The notes below the pieces were generated by a model. The model saw only the letters and a list, made by a program, of their open reading frames with translations. It searched no databases and had not been told where the DNA came from. From Mercenaria mercenaria (Eukaryota; Mollusca; Bivalvia; Venerida; Veneridae), in assembly GCF_021730395.1 (NCBI RefSeq), contig NC_069371.1:73810001-73874000 (forward strand): 64,000 nucleotides of DNA. Direction: 5' to 3'. Positions within the stretch are counted from its first letter, which is position 1. Each line of letters opens with the position of its first letter. This document shows, one piece after another, positions 12,583 to 25,994 of the stretch. Position numbers and translations under genes: made by a program.

Positions 12583-12810
12583 GTATGAGAAAACCAACAT
12601 AGTGCATTTGCGACCAGCATGGGTCCAGACAAGCATGCGCACTCTGTATGGACAGGATCCATACTTGTTCCCTTTCAAACCCTATTGCAATTAAAGAAAC
12701 TGTTAGCGAACAGTATGGAGTCTGACCAGACTGCGCGGATGCGCAGGCTGGTCTGCATCCATGCTGGTCGCAAATGCATTATGTTGGTTTTCTTATGGTG
12801 CAGCTCAAAT
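12583..12810. mobile_element. GAGCC-hairpin MITE, copy 3
   Basis: Starts near TATGAGAAAACCAACATAG and ends near GTTTTCTTATGGTGCAGCTC. Inner inverted blocks around GACCAGACTGCGCGGATGCG are kept. The ends are more worn than in copies 2 and 5. Confidence 0.85.
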
Positions 12811-13139
12811 ATTGCTTTGCAAAAACACATTGTACAAGGTGGTGAATCTGACAGTACAGAACATATCTTTTATGTTAATCTACCATTTCTTGTACACTAT
12901 CAGAACACTCAATCTCTTATTCAGAAACACAGAATTGCATCTCTTATTCAGAATCAGAAACACGGAATTGCAGTGAAGATACGGTACTGTCATAAATAAA
13001 ATGAAATCACAACACATGGTGACACATATTTCATGACAAGTAATCTTAGCTGTTAATAAAAAATGATACATGAAATCATGTGTCAATTTTGGCAACTTTG
13101 TAAGTTTAACTATCATATAACTTTATCACTCCATTCAAG

Positions 13140-13729
13140 TGCAAGCCAGTTTGTTAATTTAATTATGGTTTACCACCGCCTTTAACTATAACTCAAATGC
13201 AATTAGTTGAACCATGGCATAGCTTCATTTTTCCATTAACATCAAATTTTTGCCATTTTGTTCATTTAAACAAGGAGTAGCTTCATTTTTGCATTAACAT
13301 CAAGTGACAGCCACTTTGTCAGTTGAACCAAGCTATTTCATTTTTCCATTTTACTTCAATTGTCGACCATTATGTTAGTTCAATGATAGTATTACTACAT
13401 CTTTCCATTTAACTCTAACTGTTGGCCATTTTGTTAGTTCATTGATGTTCTAATTTCGTTTAACTTCAACTGTCGACCATTGTGTTAGTTCATTGATGGT
13501 GTAACTTCAACTTTACATTTAACTTTAAATGCTGGATATTTTGTTAGTTTAATGATGGTTTAGTTTCATCTTTCCATTTAACTTCAACTGTTGACCATTG
13601 TGTTAGTTTAATGATGGTATAAAGTCATACTTCCATTTAACTTCAATTTGTCAACCATTGTGTTAGTTCAATGATGGTATAATTTCATCTTTCCATTTAA
13701 CTTCAACTATTCAACTATTGGCCATTTTG
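13140..13729 (-). repeat. Minisatellite made of the MINDY3 stop-codon region, about 10 extra copies
   Basis: Read on the minus strand, the last coding stretch of MINDY3 (coding PTIEVKWKDEIIPSLN and the stop) is followed by about ten degenerate repeats of the same 55-67 bp sequence. On the plus strand each unit holds a TTAGTTCAATGATGG-like motif (near 13370, 13430, 13485, 13545, 13605, 13660 and the real one at 13730) joined to a CCATTTAACTTCAA motif. Units nearest the gene are closest to the coding sequence; distal ones (13145-13330) are worn. In the mRNA they would lie in the 3' UTR. Confidence 0.85.
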
Positions 13730-16700
13730 TTAGTTCAATGATGGTATAATTTCATCTTTCCATTTAACTTCAATTGTTGGCCATTTTGTCAACAATACCA
13801 TTTTCATAGGTGTGACATCACTTAATAATTGAACTTCTATTTCGTCTTGTAGAACAGCATCACAGTCATGATACATAACCTGAAATATTTACAACAACAT
13901 TACACACATGGTAATAAAATTTAAATATCGAAACTGCTGGTTCATTTGTACTTAACTTTATTCATATTCACCAATTATAGTAACTCATCAGGTGACTCCT
14001 CTGGCAGACTGTTAGTGAATTTTCGGAGGAATACAGTTCAAGATCATAAAGAATGATGCTCCAATTCAAGAAGCTTCCTTGTTCTTGAGTTTGCCAAGTG
14101 TATAGCATAGAACTCATATCTCAACATTCTAGCATGAAACTGCTGTTATTGTCACTTTTCGGGGGTGATTTAACAGGAGAGAAAACGTGTGTTAACAGAG
14201 AGATTCTCGCGCTCATATGCTGTTATAACACCTTTTTAAAAATGCACTTTCCATGGCAAAGCTTAAACGTATTACGACCCCAAGACGGATAATACAAAAG
14301 GAAATGACGTCAGCGTGAACAAACAACGTACACTTTACCGCACATTTCATGGAAATTTATTGACGTTGAGAGACAATATATTCATTTACCTGGTTTGTAC
14401 GCGTATTACCCTAGAATAGCGTTGGCGCATGTTATATAACATCTTCAGAATCCCTCTGGAATCATTGGTACCCTCGCCCTGACAGGCTGGGGTACAAACC
14501 AATCCCTCGGGATTCTGCAGATGTTATAATACCAAAAAACATGCGTTATCCCTATTATAAAAGTTTTATTTCCAGGAGCATTTTTGTTTGTTTTTTTTTT
14601 TGTTGGCTTTAACGTCGCACCGACACATGATAGGTCATATGGTGACTTTCCAGCTTTAATGATGGAGGAAGACCCCAGGTGCCCCTCCGTGCATTATTTC
14701 ATTACGAGCGGGCACCTGAGTAGAACCACCGACCTTCCATAAGCCAGCTGGATGGCTTCCTCACATGAAGAATTCAACGCCCCGAGTGAGGCTCTTCCAG
14801 GAGCTAGCGATCAAACTCATAACCCCTGATTTTATAGTGAGACAGTGTTACCACTGAGCCTATGTGCCCACTCTCAAACTGCAATTAGTCTATCACTACA
14901 TAATTATCACCTGCACTTATAGGTGATAGTAAATACTGTTAATCCAATTAGTATAATGTCATTTTAGGAAATTGCTAAAGCAGAAATAATTTTTGAAAGG
15001 TTCAAAATATCTGCTATCATTCTCAAGTACATCTTACATTTATTTCAAAAGATGAAAAAAGTGCTGTTACAATTGTAAAACAGCAAAATGAAGGGACCTA
15101 ATGTCTAAATCATGACTACAAGTAGTAAGGATCCTTTCATGAGGATGCATTATGTCCTATAAAAAATGTTCACCCAATGCAAAATTGAAATTCCAGTACC
15201 AGGATTAAGTGATACTCAATGTCTGTGTTAAATAAGACGTATCATTAACATATAATACCCTTGAATGTAGGGATAAAGCATGTTTTTTCGTCTTATAAAA
15301 TCTGCAGAATCCCGAGGGATTGGTTGGTGCCCAAGCCCTATTTTCAGAAACATTAGATTCTAAAGGGCATAGTTACCTTATTATCATGGCAAGACCTTGC
15401 TAGTCCATTGTAATGGTACAATTTAAATTTCTTTGGTACTTCAGGAGTTGTCTCCCCTGCAAAAAATTCCTCAAAGAAGCTGCTCTGTGTGATGATACCC
15501 AGGTTCTCGGCATCTAACTTGGATGCCATTATATCTACACTGTAAATACAAATATGTATGGCTCTGGTTAGACATAAACTATCCAATGGAGAATCTAAAT
15601 AAATCATGACGATTTTCAGAGCACTATCATATAATAAGAAAATAAGAGGGTCATGATGAACCTGGATCGCTCACCTGAGTAATATGAGCTACATGTTTCA
15701 AAGATCAAACTGATGATAAAATATTAAGATAGTCAGTAGGTCACATTCATGGTCAATGAAATTCAATTTTATGATTGGTGTGCAAAACTGTGTATGTCAT
15801 CAAAATTTCAAGGCTGTATCTTAAAAAACAAGAAAGTAGGCCAGTAGGTCAAGGTCAAAGTCAAGTGACATCATATTACTTGGGGTCATCAGGTAATTAT
15901 TATTTAACAGTCTTGGAAATAGAATCAAATGATTTTTTAAGTATTTCTTCCTATATAACTCACATAGTAACTAAGTGACCCCAGGGCAGGGCCTCTTTTA
16001 ACCCCAAGGGTATAATTTGAACAATTTTGGTAGAGGACTACTAGACAATGCATCATACCAAATATCAAAAGCATAGGTCGTATGGTTTCAGACAAGAAGA
16101 TTTTTAAAGTTTTTTCCTATATAAGTCTATATAAAACTTTGGACCCCCAGGGCAGGGCCTCTTTTCACCTCAGGGGTACAATTTGAACAATTTTGGTTGA
16201 GGACCATAAGACAATGATACAAACCAAATATTAAAGGCCTAAGTGTTGTGGTTTCAGACAAGAAGATTTTTAAACTTTTTTTTCATATATAAGTCTATGT
16301 AAATTTTGGGACCCCCGGGCGGGGCCATATTTGACCCTAGAGGGATAATTTGAACATCTTGGTAGAGGACCACTAGATGATGCTACAAACCAAATATCAA
16401 AGCCCTAGGCCATGTGGTTTTGTACAAGAAGATTTTCAAAGTTTTCCCTATATAAGTCTATATAAACCATGTGACCCCCAGGGCTGGGCCATATTTGACC
16501 CTAGGGGGATAATTTGAATACTTTTGGTAGAGGACCACTAGATGATGCTACATACTAAACATCAAAGCCCTAGGCCAAGTGGTTTTGTACAAGAAGATTT
16601 TCAAAGTTGTCCCTATATAAGTCTATATAAACCATGTGAACCCCGGGGCGGGGCCATATTTGACCCTTGGGGGATAATTTGAACAATTTTGGTAGAGAAC

Positions 16701-19700
16701 CACTAGATGATGCTACACACCAGGCCCCGTGTGCACAAAACATTTTCAGTCTCAGCTGAGTTTGATAATGAAACTTTATTTGTCATTTCTTTCTAAATAG
16801 CATGTTTAAAACTAAATTTGAAGTTAATAACACTTTTCAAGTGGCTATTCAGTATTGATGGTCAGTCTCAGTTGAAATTTAACCCTGAAGTTTTAATAAA
16901 ACTGATATTAAAATTTCCCACTCAAACTCAGCTGAGACCGAAAAATGTTTTGTGAACACGGTGCCAGATATCAAAGCCCAAGGCCCTGTGGTTTTGGACA
17001 AGATTTTAAAAGTTTTTCCTTTCGGTTGCCATGGCAACCAGAACTCAAGCATGGAATTCAATTCTTTGAACAATTTTGAAAGGGGGCCACCCAAAGATCA
17101 TTCCTGTGAAGTTTGGTGTAATTCTGCCCAGTGGTTTTTTTAGAAAATGTTGACGGATGCAAGAGCGACATTGAGCGGTCACAATAGCTCACCATGAGCC
17201 TTTGGCTCAGGTGAGCTAAAACAACTCATAAACAAGAGCACCGCCTTGCGGGTGCTGACGCTCATCTGATTTTTTTTGTGTAATAGAAATATTGTCCTAC
17301 CCATGATTTTCTAAGTCTAAAAAAGGCCATCATTCTTGCAAAAAGCAGGATAGAGTTATGTTTCTTGATGTTCAGTGTCCACTTATGATGGTGAAAAACT
17401 GTTGCAAGTTTTAAAGCAATAGCTTTGATAGTTTATGAGAAAAGTTGACTTAAACATAATACTCAACCAAGAAAATGATTTTCTAAGTCCAAAAGGGGCA
17501 ATAATTATTGCAAAAAGCAGGATGGAGTTACGCTGCTTGCTGTACAGGGTCAGCTTATGATGGTGAAGAAGTGTTGCAAGTTTCAAAGCAATAGCTTTGA
17601 TAGTTTAAGAGAAAAAGTTGACCTAAACATAAAACTTAACCAAGAAATCTGATATTTTCTAAGTCCAAAAGGGGCCATAAATCTTGCAAAAAGCAGGACA
17701 GAGTTATGTTTCTTGCTGTACAGGGTCAACTTATGATGGTGAACAAGTGTTGCAAGTTTTAAAGCAATAGCTTTGATAGTTTAGGATAAAAGCTGACCTA
17801 AACATAAAACTTAACCAAGAAAACTGATTTTCTAAGTCCAAAAGGGGCAATAAATCTTGCAAAAAGCAAAATGGAGTTATGTTTCTTGATGTACAGGGTC
17901 TGCTTATGATGGTGAACAAGCATTCCAAGTTTCAAAGCAATAGCTTTGATAGTTTGGGAGAAAAGTTGACCTAAACATAAAACTTAACCAAGAAATCTGA
18001 TATTTTCTAAGTACAAAAGGGGCCATAAATCTTGCAAAAAGCAAGATGGAGTTATGTTTCTTGCTATACAGGGTCAGCTTATGATGGTGAACAAGTATTT
18101 CAAGTTTCAAAGCAATAGCTTTGATAGTTTAGGAGAAAAGCTGACCTAAACATAAAACTTAACCAGGCAACGCCGACGCCGACGCCAACAACCGCTCAAG
18201 TGATGACAATAACTCATCATTTTTTTTCAAAAAATCAGATGAGCTAAAAATGGTCATTTGCTTGATTTTTTGGAACACTGATCTGAAAATAATTGACAGC
18301 ATGTAAGTGAATAAATGCATGAAGTTTCAATCCATTGCCATTAGTGGTTACTGAGATACCAGCTTGCATACAAAAACTTAACCAAAATTGGGACGCAGAC
18401 GCGGACACTGACACAGACGCCAATGCATGAGCGAGTACAATAACTCTTCTTATTCTTTAAATAGTCAAGCTAATGATGTCAAACACCCTATATGAAATTC
18501 AGGCATCAATAAGGAAAAATAATGGCCTTTATGGTTCCATTGTTACTTAACAGAAAGTAAAATCGAGTTTGTAATATTATTTTCGCAATATTTTTTTTTT
18601 CTATGTTATGTGCTTAACAAAAATATACTTACTACTCTTTATCTGAAACAAGATCTAATGCTGCCAATAAATCACCTAGTACAATGGTTGCTATAAATCC
18701 ATTTCCTGCAAACGGAAAAAGTGAAAATTTCTGGGAAATCAGTGAAAAAACAGTGTATAAAGTGCAGTTAATTAAGTAAAACATGTATTTCATTCTAAAT
18801 ATGTGAGCTATAGTTAAAACAAGTTCTTCACATCAGTATTCATGTATTCTTCCAATTTCAAATCAAAATGGTTGCACCGTTCAAAATCTTGCAAGTGAGT
18901 TTTCATGACAAAAGAGCAGAATGCATTTTAGATATATTTTTCAATAGGACAACCTTTGAAATATATGTTTGCTGAAAGATCATTAAATTATTTTTTTGAA
19001 TTTATGTATTGATGTACAACGACACAAGTTCTTTTTTTCCCATTCTAATGATTACAATTCATCTACAACACGATCAACAAAAAACATGATTTTGGACAAG
19101 CAAAAACCATGAATGTGTAATATCTTTGCATTATTTCAAATTTATAAAACTTCACTGATGCCATGTTTTTATAGGTTATTAGAACTGTACTGAGAAATAT
19201 GCACAAGTTCTGCAGTGGAAATGTTGTGCTACTTCAGAAACACAATCTTTCCACGTCACAAAAATGATGTCATGCACCTGATAAGAATATTTAAACTTCA
19301 ATATGGAAAAATATTCATGTTTCATATTCTATTTATAACTAAGCAGGGCCTCTTCTGCCATTCGCAAATGTAGCCAAATGCTATAAATTCAAAGAACTGG
19401 TTACAGATTTTTGACAGTGGCCACAAGAATTTTATCAAAATGTTGCCAAATTTCAGCAAATCAGCTGAAAAAGTGGCTACAGCTTTCTGAGGCCCAGTAG
19501 AGGCCCTGACTGAGTACCGGTATGTTATGAACATAATTATGACTTATATGTACCACATGCTTCTATGACCTTCTAGCTGAACGAAAATAAAGACTTGTGA
19601 AATCTGAACAGTTTGCTTACCTTCTGGATCAAATGTTTGAAAAATTCTTCTAGCATTGGACTCTAATGTTTCTGTGATTACTAAATTTCTATTCTGAAAT

Positions 19701-22700
19701 TCAAAATCATATTACAAAGTAGATATCACACATGACCTGTGAAAACATAAAATGAATATAAGATTAAACAATTTTTTTCTGGTCTTCATGCATGTGTAAA
19801 CTCTGTCAAATAACACATAATACTGAATAAAGCCCCAAACATTATGTCTGTATATAATGCGTTGAGGGATCATGGTGTCATCAACTTATAGTAGATTAAG
19901 TAGGCATCTTCTGTGTTTTTAGATGTGTTGTTTGTTTTTATAAACCGCAATCAAAACATTTACCAGAATTTCTAATTAGTAAAGGGACATAATTCAAAGA
20001 ACATTTCTGCCAGCGTAATGCAACTTGTGGGTGTTATATAATGTGGGTGATGATGTGGAAACATTAAGTTTGAATCAAATCCATTCAGTAATAACACAGG
20101 CAGAGTGAAAGACCATCAAAACTTTAATTTGAAATCTGAAGTTTGAAAGCATTTGTCCAAGAACTTTTTGAGAATTCCACTTACATCCAAAATCTGAACC
20201 AGAAATTCTGAGTTAAAACTGGCCATAATTTTGACAAAATAAAAGCTGAAGTTATGTAACTTTTCCACTGAAGTCACCTCAAGATACCAAGTACATGTGT
20301 GAAGCACAAAATAATTAGTTTTAGATAAACCTGCTTAAATCAAAAACTTTTGTGATGCTGATGCCGACGCCAAAGCAAGTCTGACAACAACAGCTCTACC
20401 ATTTGAAAAGTTACAAATAGTCGAATTAAACAAGAGGACCATGATGGTCCTGAATCGCTCACCTCTTCCCACATGACCCAGTTTTGAGTATGACGTCGTT
20501 TTTTTCTATTATTTGACATAGTGACCTAGTTTTTGAGCTCATGTGACCCAGTTTTGAACTTGACCTAGATATTATCAAGATAAAAATTCTGACCAAATTT
20601 CATGAAGATCCATTGAAAAATATGGTCTCTAGAGAGGTCACAAGGTTTTTCTATTATTTGACCTATTGACCTAGTTTTCGAAGGTACGTGACCCTGTTTT
20701 GAACTTTATCTAGATATCATCAAGGTGAACATTCTCACTAATTTTCATGAAGATCTCATGAAAAATATGGCCTCTAGAGAGGTCACAAGGTTTTTCTATT
20801 TTTATACCTACTGGCCTAGTTTTTGACCACACGTGACCCAGTTTCGAAACTGACCTAGATATCATCAAGGTGAACATTCAGATCAATTTTCATGAAGATC
20901 CATTCAAAAATATGGCCTCTAGAGGTCAAAAGATTTTAATAATTTTAGACCTACTGACCTAGTTTTTGACCGCAGTTGACCCAGTTTCAAACTTGACCTA
21001 GATATCATCAAGATGAACATTCAGACCAACGTTCATACAGATCCCATGAAAAGTTTGGCCTCTAAAGAGGTCAAAAGGTTTTTCTATTATTTGACCTACT
21101 GACCTAGTTTTTTAAGGGACGTGACCCAGTTTCAAACTTGACCTAGATATCATCAAGGTGAACATTCTGACCAATTTTTATAGAGATCCATTCACAAGTA
21201 TGGCCTCTAGAGAGGTCACAAGGTTTTTCTACTTTTAGACCTACTGACCTAGTTTTTGACCACACATGACCCTGTTTCAAACTTGACCTAGATATCATCA
21301 AGATGAACATTCAGACCAATTTTCATACAGATCCCATGAAAAATATGGCCTTTAGAGAGGTCACAAGGCTTTTCTATTATTTGACCTACTGACCTAGTTT
21401 TTGACGGCACATGACCCACTTTCGAACTTGGCCTAGATATCATCAAGATGAACATTCAGACCAACTTTCATACAGATCCCATGAAAAATATGGCCTCTAG
21501 AGAGGTCACAAGGTTTTTCTATTATTTGACCTACTGACCTAGTTTTTGATGGCACGTGATCCACTTTTGAACCTGACCTAGATATCATCAAGGTGAACAT
21601 TCTGAACAATTTTCATGAAGATCTCATGAAATATATGGCCTCTAGAGAGGTCACAAGGTTTTTCTATTTTTAGACCTACTGACCTAGTTTTTGACCGCAT
21701 GTGACCCAGTTTCGAACTTGACCTAGATATCATCAAGATGAACATTCAGACCAACTTTCATACAGATCCCATGAAAAATATGGCCTTTAGAGAGGTCACA
21801 AGGTTTTTCTATTATTTGACTTACTGACCTAGTTTTTGAAGGCACATGACCTAGTTTCCAACTTGACCAGATATCATCAAGGTGAACATTCTGACCAATT
21901 TTCATGAAGATCTTGTGAAATATATGGCCTCTAGAGAGGTCACAAGGTTTTTCTATTTTTAGACCTACTGACCTAGTTTTTGACGGCACGTGACCCAGTT
22001 TCGTACTTGACCTAGATATCATCAAGCTGAACATTCTGACCAATTTTCATGAAGATCTTGTGAAATATATGGCCTATAGAGAGGTCACAAGGTTTTTCTA
22101 TTTTTAGACCTACTGACCTAGTTTTTGAAGGCACGTGACCCAGTTTCGAACTTGACCTAGATATCATCAAGATAAACATTCTGACCAACTTTCATAAAGA
22201 TCCCATGAAAAATGTGACCTCTAGAGTGGTCACAAGCAAAAGTTTACGGACGGATGCACGCACGCACGGACGATTGACACCGCGCGATCACAAAAGCTCA
22301 CCTTGTCACTTTGTGACAGGTGAGCTAAAAAGGGTCATAATTCATGAAATAATGGTGCCAGAGTTATGGCCCTAGAATCATATGATGTGGATGATGGTTT
22401 GGAAAATCTGCTTTCAGTCTGAATCAAATCCATACAGTGATAACAGAGGCAAAATGAAAGTGAAAACTTCAACCTGAAATCCTACGTAAACAGAGGATGT
22501 ATTTCATGAAATATTGGAGTGAGAGTTATGGCCCTTGTGTCATATGATTTGGATATGATAGAGGAACAACTACTGCAAGTCTGAACCAAAATAGATCTAG
22601 TTATAACAATAGAGATAAAAGAGAAAATGCATCAAACTTAACCAAGCAATGGCCGCAGACGTCAGGACGTGTAAGGCAGATTTTGTATAATCCAGCAAAA

Positions 22701-25700
22701 AAACCCCTAAAACTACATGAAATATTTTGATCTGATTACACTTTTCTAAAGAAAACTGCAAGATGCTGTATCTAATAATAAAACAATCCCTGCCTTAAAG
22801 GTTCAGTGGATAGGAATATTTGTCAGGCTGAGGTTGGTATAACTTTTTTAGGTTGATAAATCCTTGTACTGACCTTACTTAAAGGTAATAACTTTATATC
22901 ATTTCACACTCCTCATTGAAGTAACTGTGTGTAGACCTGTATGTGTAACTTACCTTAGAAAACAACACTGTTAAATGAGTTTCACTTCCTATTAGCCAAA
23001 CTGGATATTCCGGGTTCTTTAAATTCCAACCTACCTGTAACAGAGAACAAAACATAGCAGTGATAATAAGACCTGCACCATGAGAACACCAACATAGTGC
23101 GTTTGCGACCAGCATGGATCCAGACCAGCCTGCACATCTACGCAGTCTGGTCAGGATCCATGCTGTTTGCTTTCAAAGCCTATTGCAATTAGAGAAACCG
23201 TTAGCGAACAGCATGAATCCTGACCAGACTGCGTGGATGCGCAGGCTGGTCTGGATCCATGCTGGTCGCAAACGCGCTATGCTGGTTTTCCCATGGCCCG
23301 GCTCATATATTGAGATTAAAACATACATGCTTAATTAAACATGCAGTTAAATAAACTTAAGTTTGCAAACAATAAGTATAACTAAATGGTTAATTCAAGA
23401 AGTAATAAAACAATCTTTGGGATATTTTTCCAAATAATTATCAATATTTATCATTATTATTAATAAGCATTAATTACTCCAAATCATTATTATATGTCTA
23501 GCTTTTTTTTTTAAATTGGCTCTTGAAAGAAAACAATTGCATTAGGCTTATTTTGAATTAATTCTTATTATGCCCATTTAAAACACATCTTTTAATTAAT
23601 CTCAAGAATAATATACTGTAAAATCATTTAATTTCGTGGGCATGAAATTTCATGGTTTTGGTCAAAACGGCAATTTCGTGGGGATATGAATTTGTGGATT
23701 TAAATTTTTGAACAAAAAATGAATGCGAATTTTACTTGTTCATCGAGTTTTAATTTCGTGGAATGACTCAACCATGAAATCCACAAAAATTAGTCCCCAA
23801 TGAATATTAATGATTTCACAGTATTACCTTTTGTAACTTTAAACAAAGTAATGTCAATTTATACATTTTATCACCAACATATCAACAATAATTTGGACTG
23901 TTTGTTTATCATCACCACAGGCTGCCACAGATACACACCACTTCATTTCTTTTCTAGAAGCTATCCGTAGTTCCACTACGTGCAAATTATAAATCCAAAT
24001 TATAAATCACTCTACATTTGACTACATCTTAAAGTAACATTAAAATAGCTGAGTAGTTTTAGAAGATGAGTCAAGCCTCCTGTGCAGTTTGAACCTATTA
24101 CTTGCCACTTGAGAAGCCAGTGTTTTAACCACTGAGCTATGAAGGGCTCTTTTTATTATTCAGACTGTGCACTTACTTCACAATATCTAAGATGTTCCAT
24201 AAAAGATAAAAATCCTATAAAAGCTCTTCTTGATACACCGTGTAACTCTGTAAAGATAAACACATAGGCTACAGCTTCCTTTGTAAAATACAGGTCAGTC
24301 CAAACATGTTCAACTTAAAATTTACTGACAAACTGTTTTTCAGAATTCAGATTATTATAACTACAAAAGGGACTACTTGTAAATTAAAGTATTAATGATA
24401 ACCTTCGAAATATTTTATTTTAAGCTACCCTACAGAGGCACCTCTTCATTTAAAGTTCCATTAAGATTTTATATCTTATGTTAAAAACAGATAAAGTAAC
24501 TATCCAAATAGATGACGTGCATAATTACATGGTTAAAACGTAAAACATTATTTAAAGCCATAAAGGGAGGTAATCAACATCAATGGATTCAACTTTCTAT
24601 TCAAGAGAAAAAATTGCATACTTACTTAAACCTGAGACATCTTTATCATTATCCCATACATTTGTTACTGCTTTACTTGTTATCAATAAGTTGATTAAAC
24701 TCTGGCTGAAAGTTGAAAACAGAGTATTTATAGATCAGTAATATTTGCAAGCAACACCTTCTGCAATGCTTGTAAGTCACACCACAATATACTGAAAGTT
24801 CTATATGATTATCTGAATATTTCTTTCTTTCATACCTTCCTTTCTGTATTTCTACAACAGATTTTGTACCCTGAGGAAGGCTAATCTAGCCGAAACATTG
24901 GTAATGAATTAAAGTGACTTGTAATTTCTTGTACCGTAGTTCCGACTACTTTTAATACCTATATATACAAATAAAGAAAACATCTGTGAAATTCTGAACC
25001 AATACTGACAAACATGGATTGATAAATTAGTATATCCCTATTAGTTGGGAATCACAGCAAAAAACATCACAGACAGTGCTCCGTATAAATTATTGTTCAC
25101 ATGTACCGTATAAAAATCCCTTTTACTTCATAATACAAATGTATACCAAATAGGTATCATACTTAAATCATACACTGTTAAGTACATTTGCATGCTCAGA
25201 TTCTATGGTCTTGAAAGTTTACCTTAAAAATCTTGAAATTGTTCATAATAATTATAATACAATAAATCACTAGTCACTCCAGGAAAAATGCTGGAGTATT
25301 ACAGGGTTTCAAGCGATCTGCATATATATAAAAGAAAAATGGCCGTTGGCCGCAAGAATCGCTTGAACAAGCCTGGAAACTTGAGCTACTGATGTTAAAG
25401 TGAGGGATGTTCCACTGTATATATATATAATTACCTGCCGTGACCATGTATACCATCTATAAGAGGTTCTCCAGGGTCTTCAACCTCATTCTTTATTTGT
25501 TCTATACCCTAAAATACAATAAATATACACTGCAGTATAATCACTGCATACCTGAATAATTTAAAACATTAAAAAAATTGTTTTCTGAATCACTTATATA
25601 GATTAGACAAGAAACGCGGCAATGCCACGAAACCAGGTTTTCAACACTTTTCATAAGGATAAACAAGAGTGCCAGAATGTCACAATATACGCCCGTCACA

Positions 25701-25957
25701 GCAAATTTCTTTACTCTAGCACCTGTATTTGCAGATGTAATTTGAATTTTGTGGTTGTTTAGTAATCATTGTAATTCTTTTGTTTTTCTAAGTCCACAAA
25801 AAAGCTCCTTACCAGGTAGAGATACCTTAAAATACACCTAAAATTAGAAAGTAACAACTATGTTGTATCACAGAAAAGTGGTCTTGGTTTTTCCCTACGA
25901 TCATTTATAAAAAAGTTACAATATAAGTTATTTATAGTAACAACTAAGGGAAGTTAA

Positions 25958-25994
<37 letters not shown>

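Noticed and set aside
21723-22043. 106-codon minus-strand repeat protein
   Set aside because: Shadow of the 146-bp tandem units of a mobile element.
24860-24905. CCTGAGGAAGGC ... GCCGAAACATT motif of the kind seen near retroelement ends
   Set aside because: Only a short motif; no coding or terminal structure around it to name a family.
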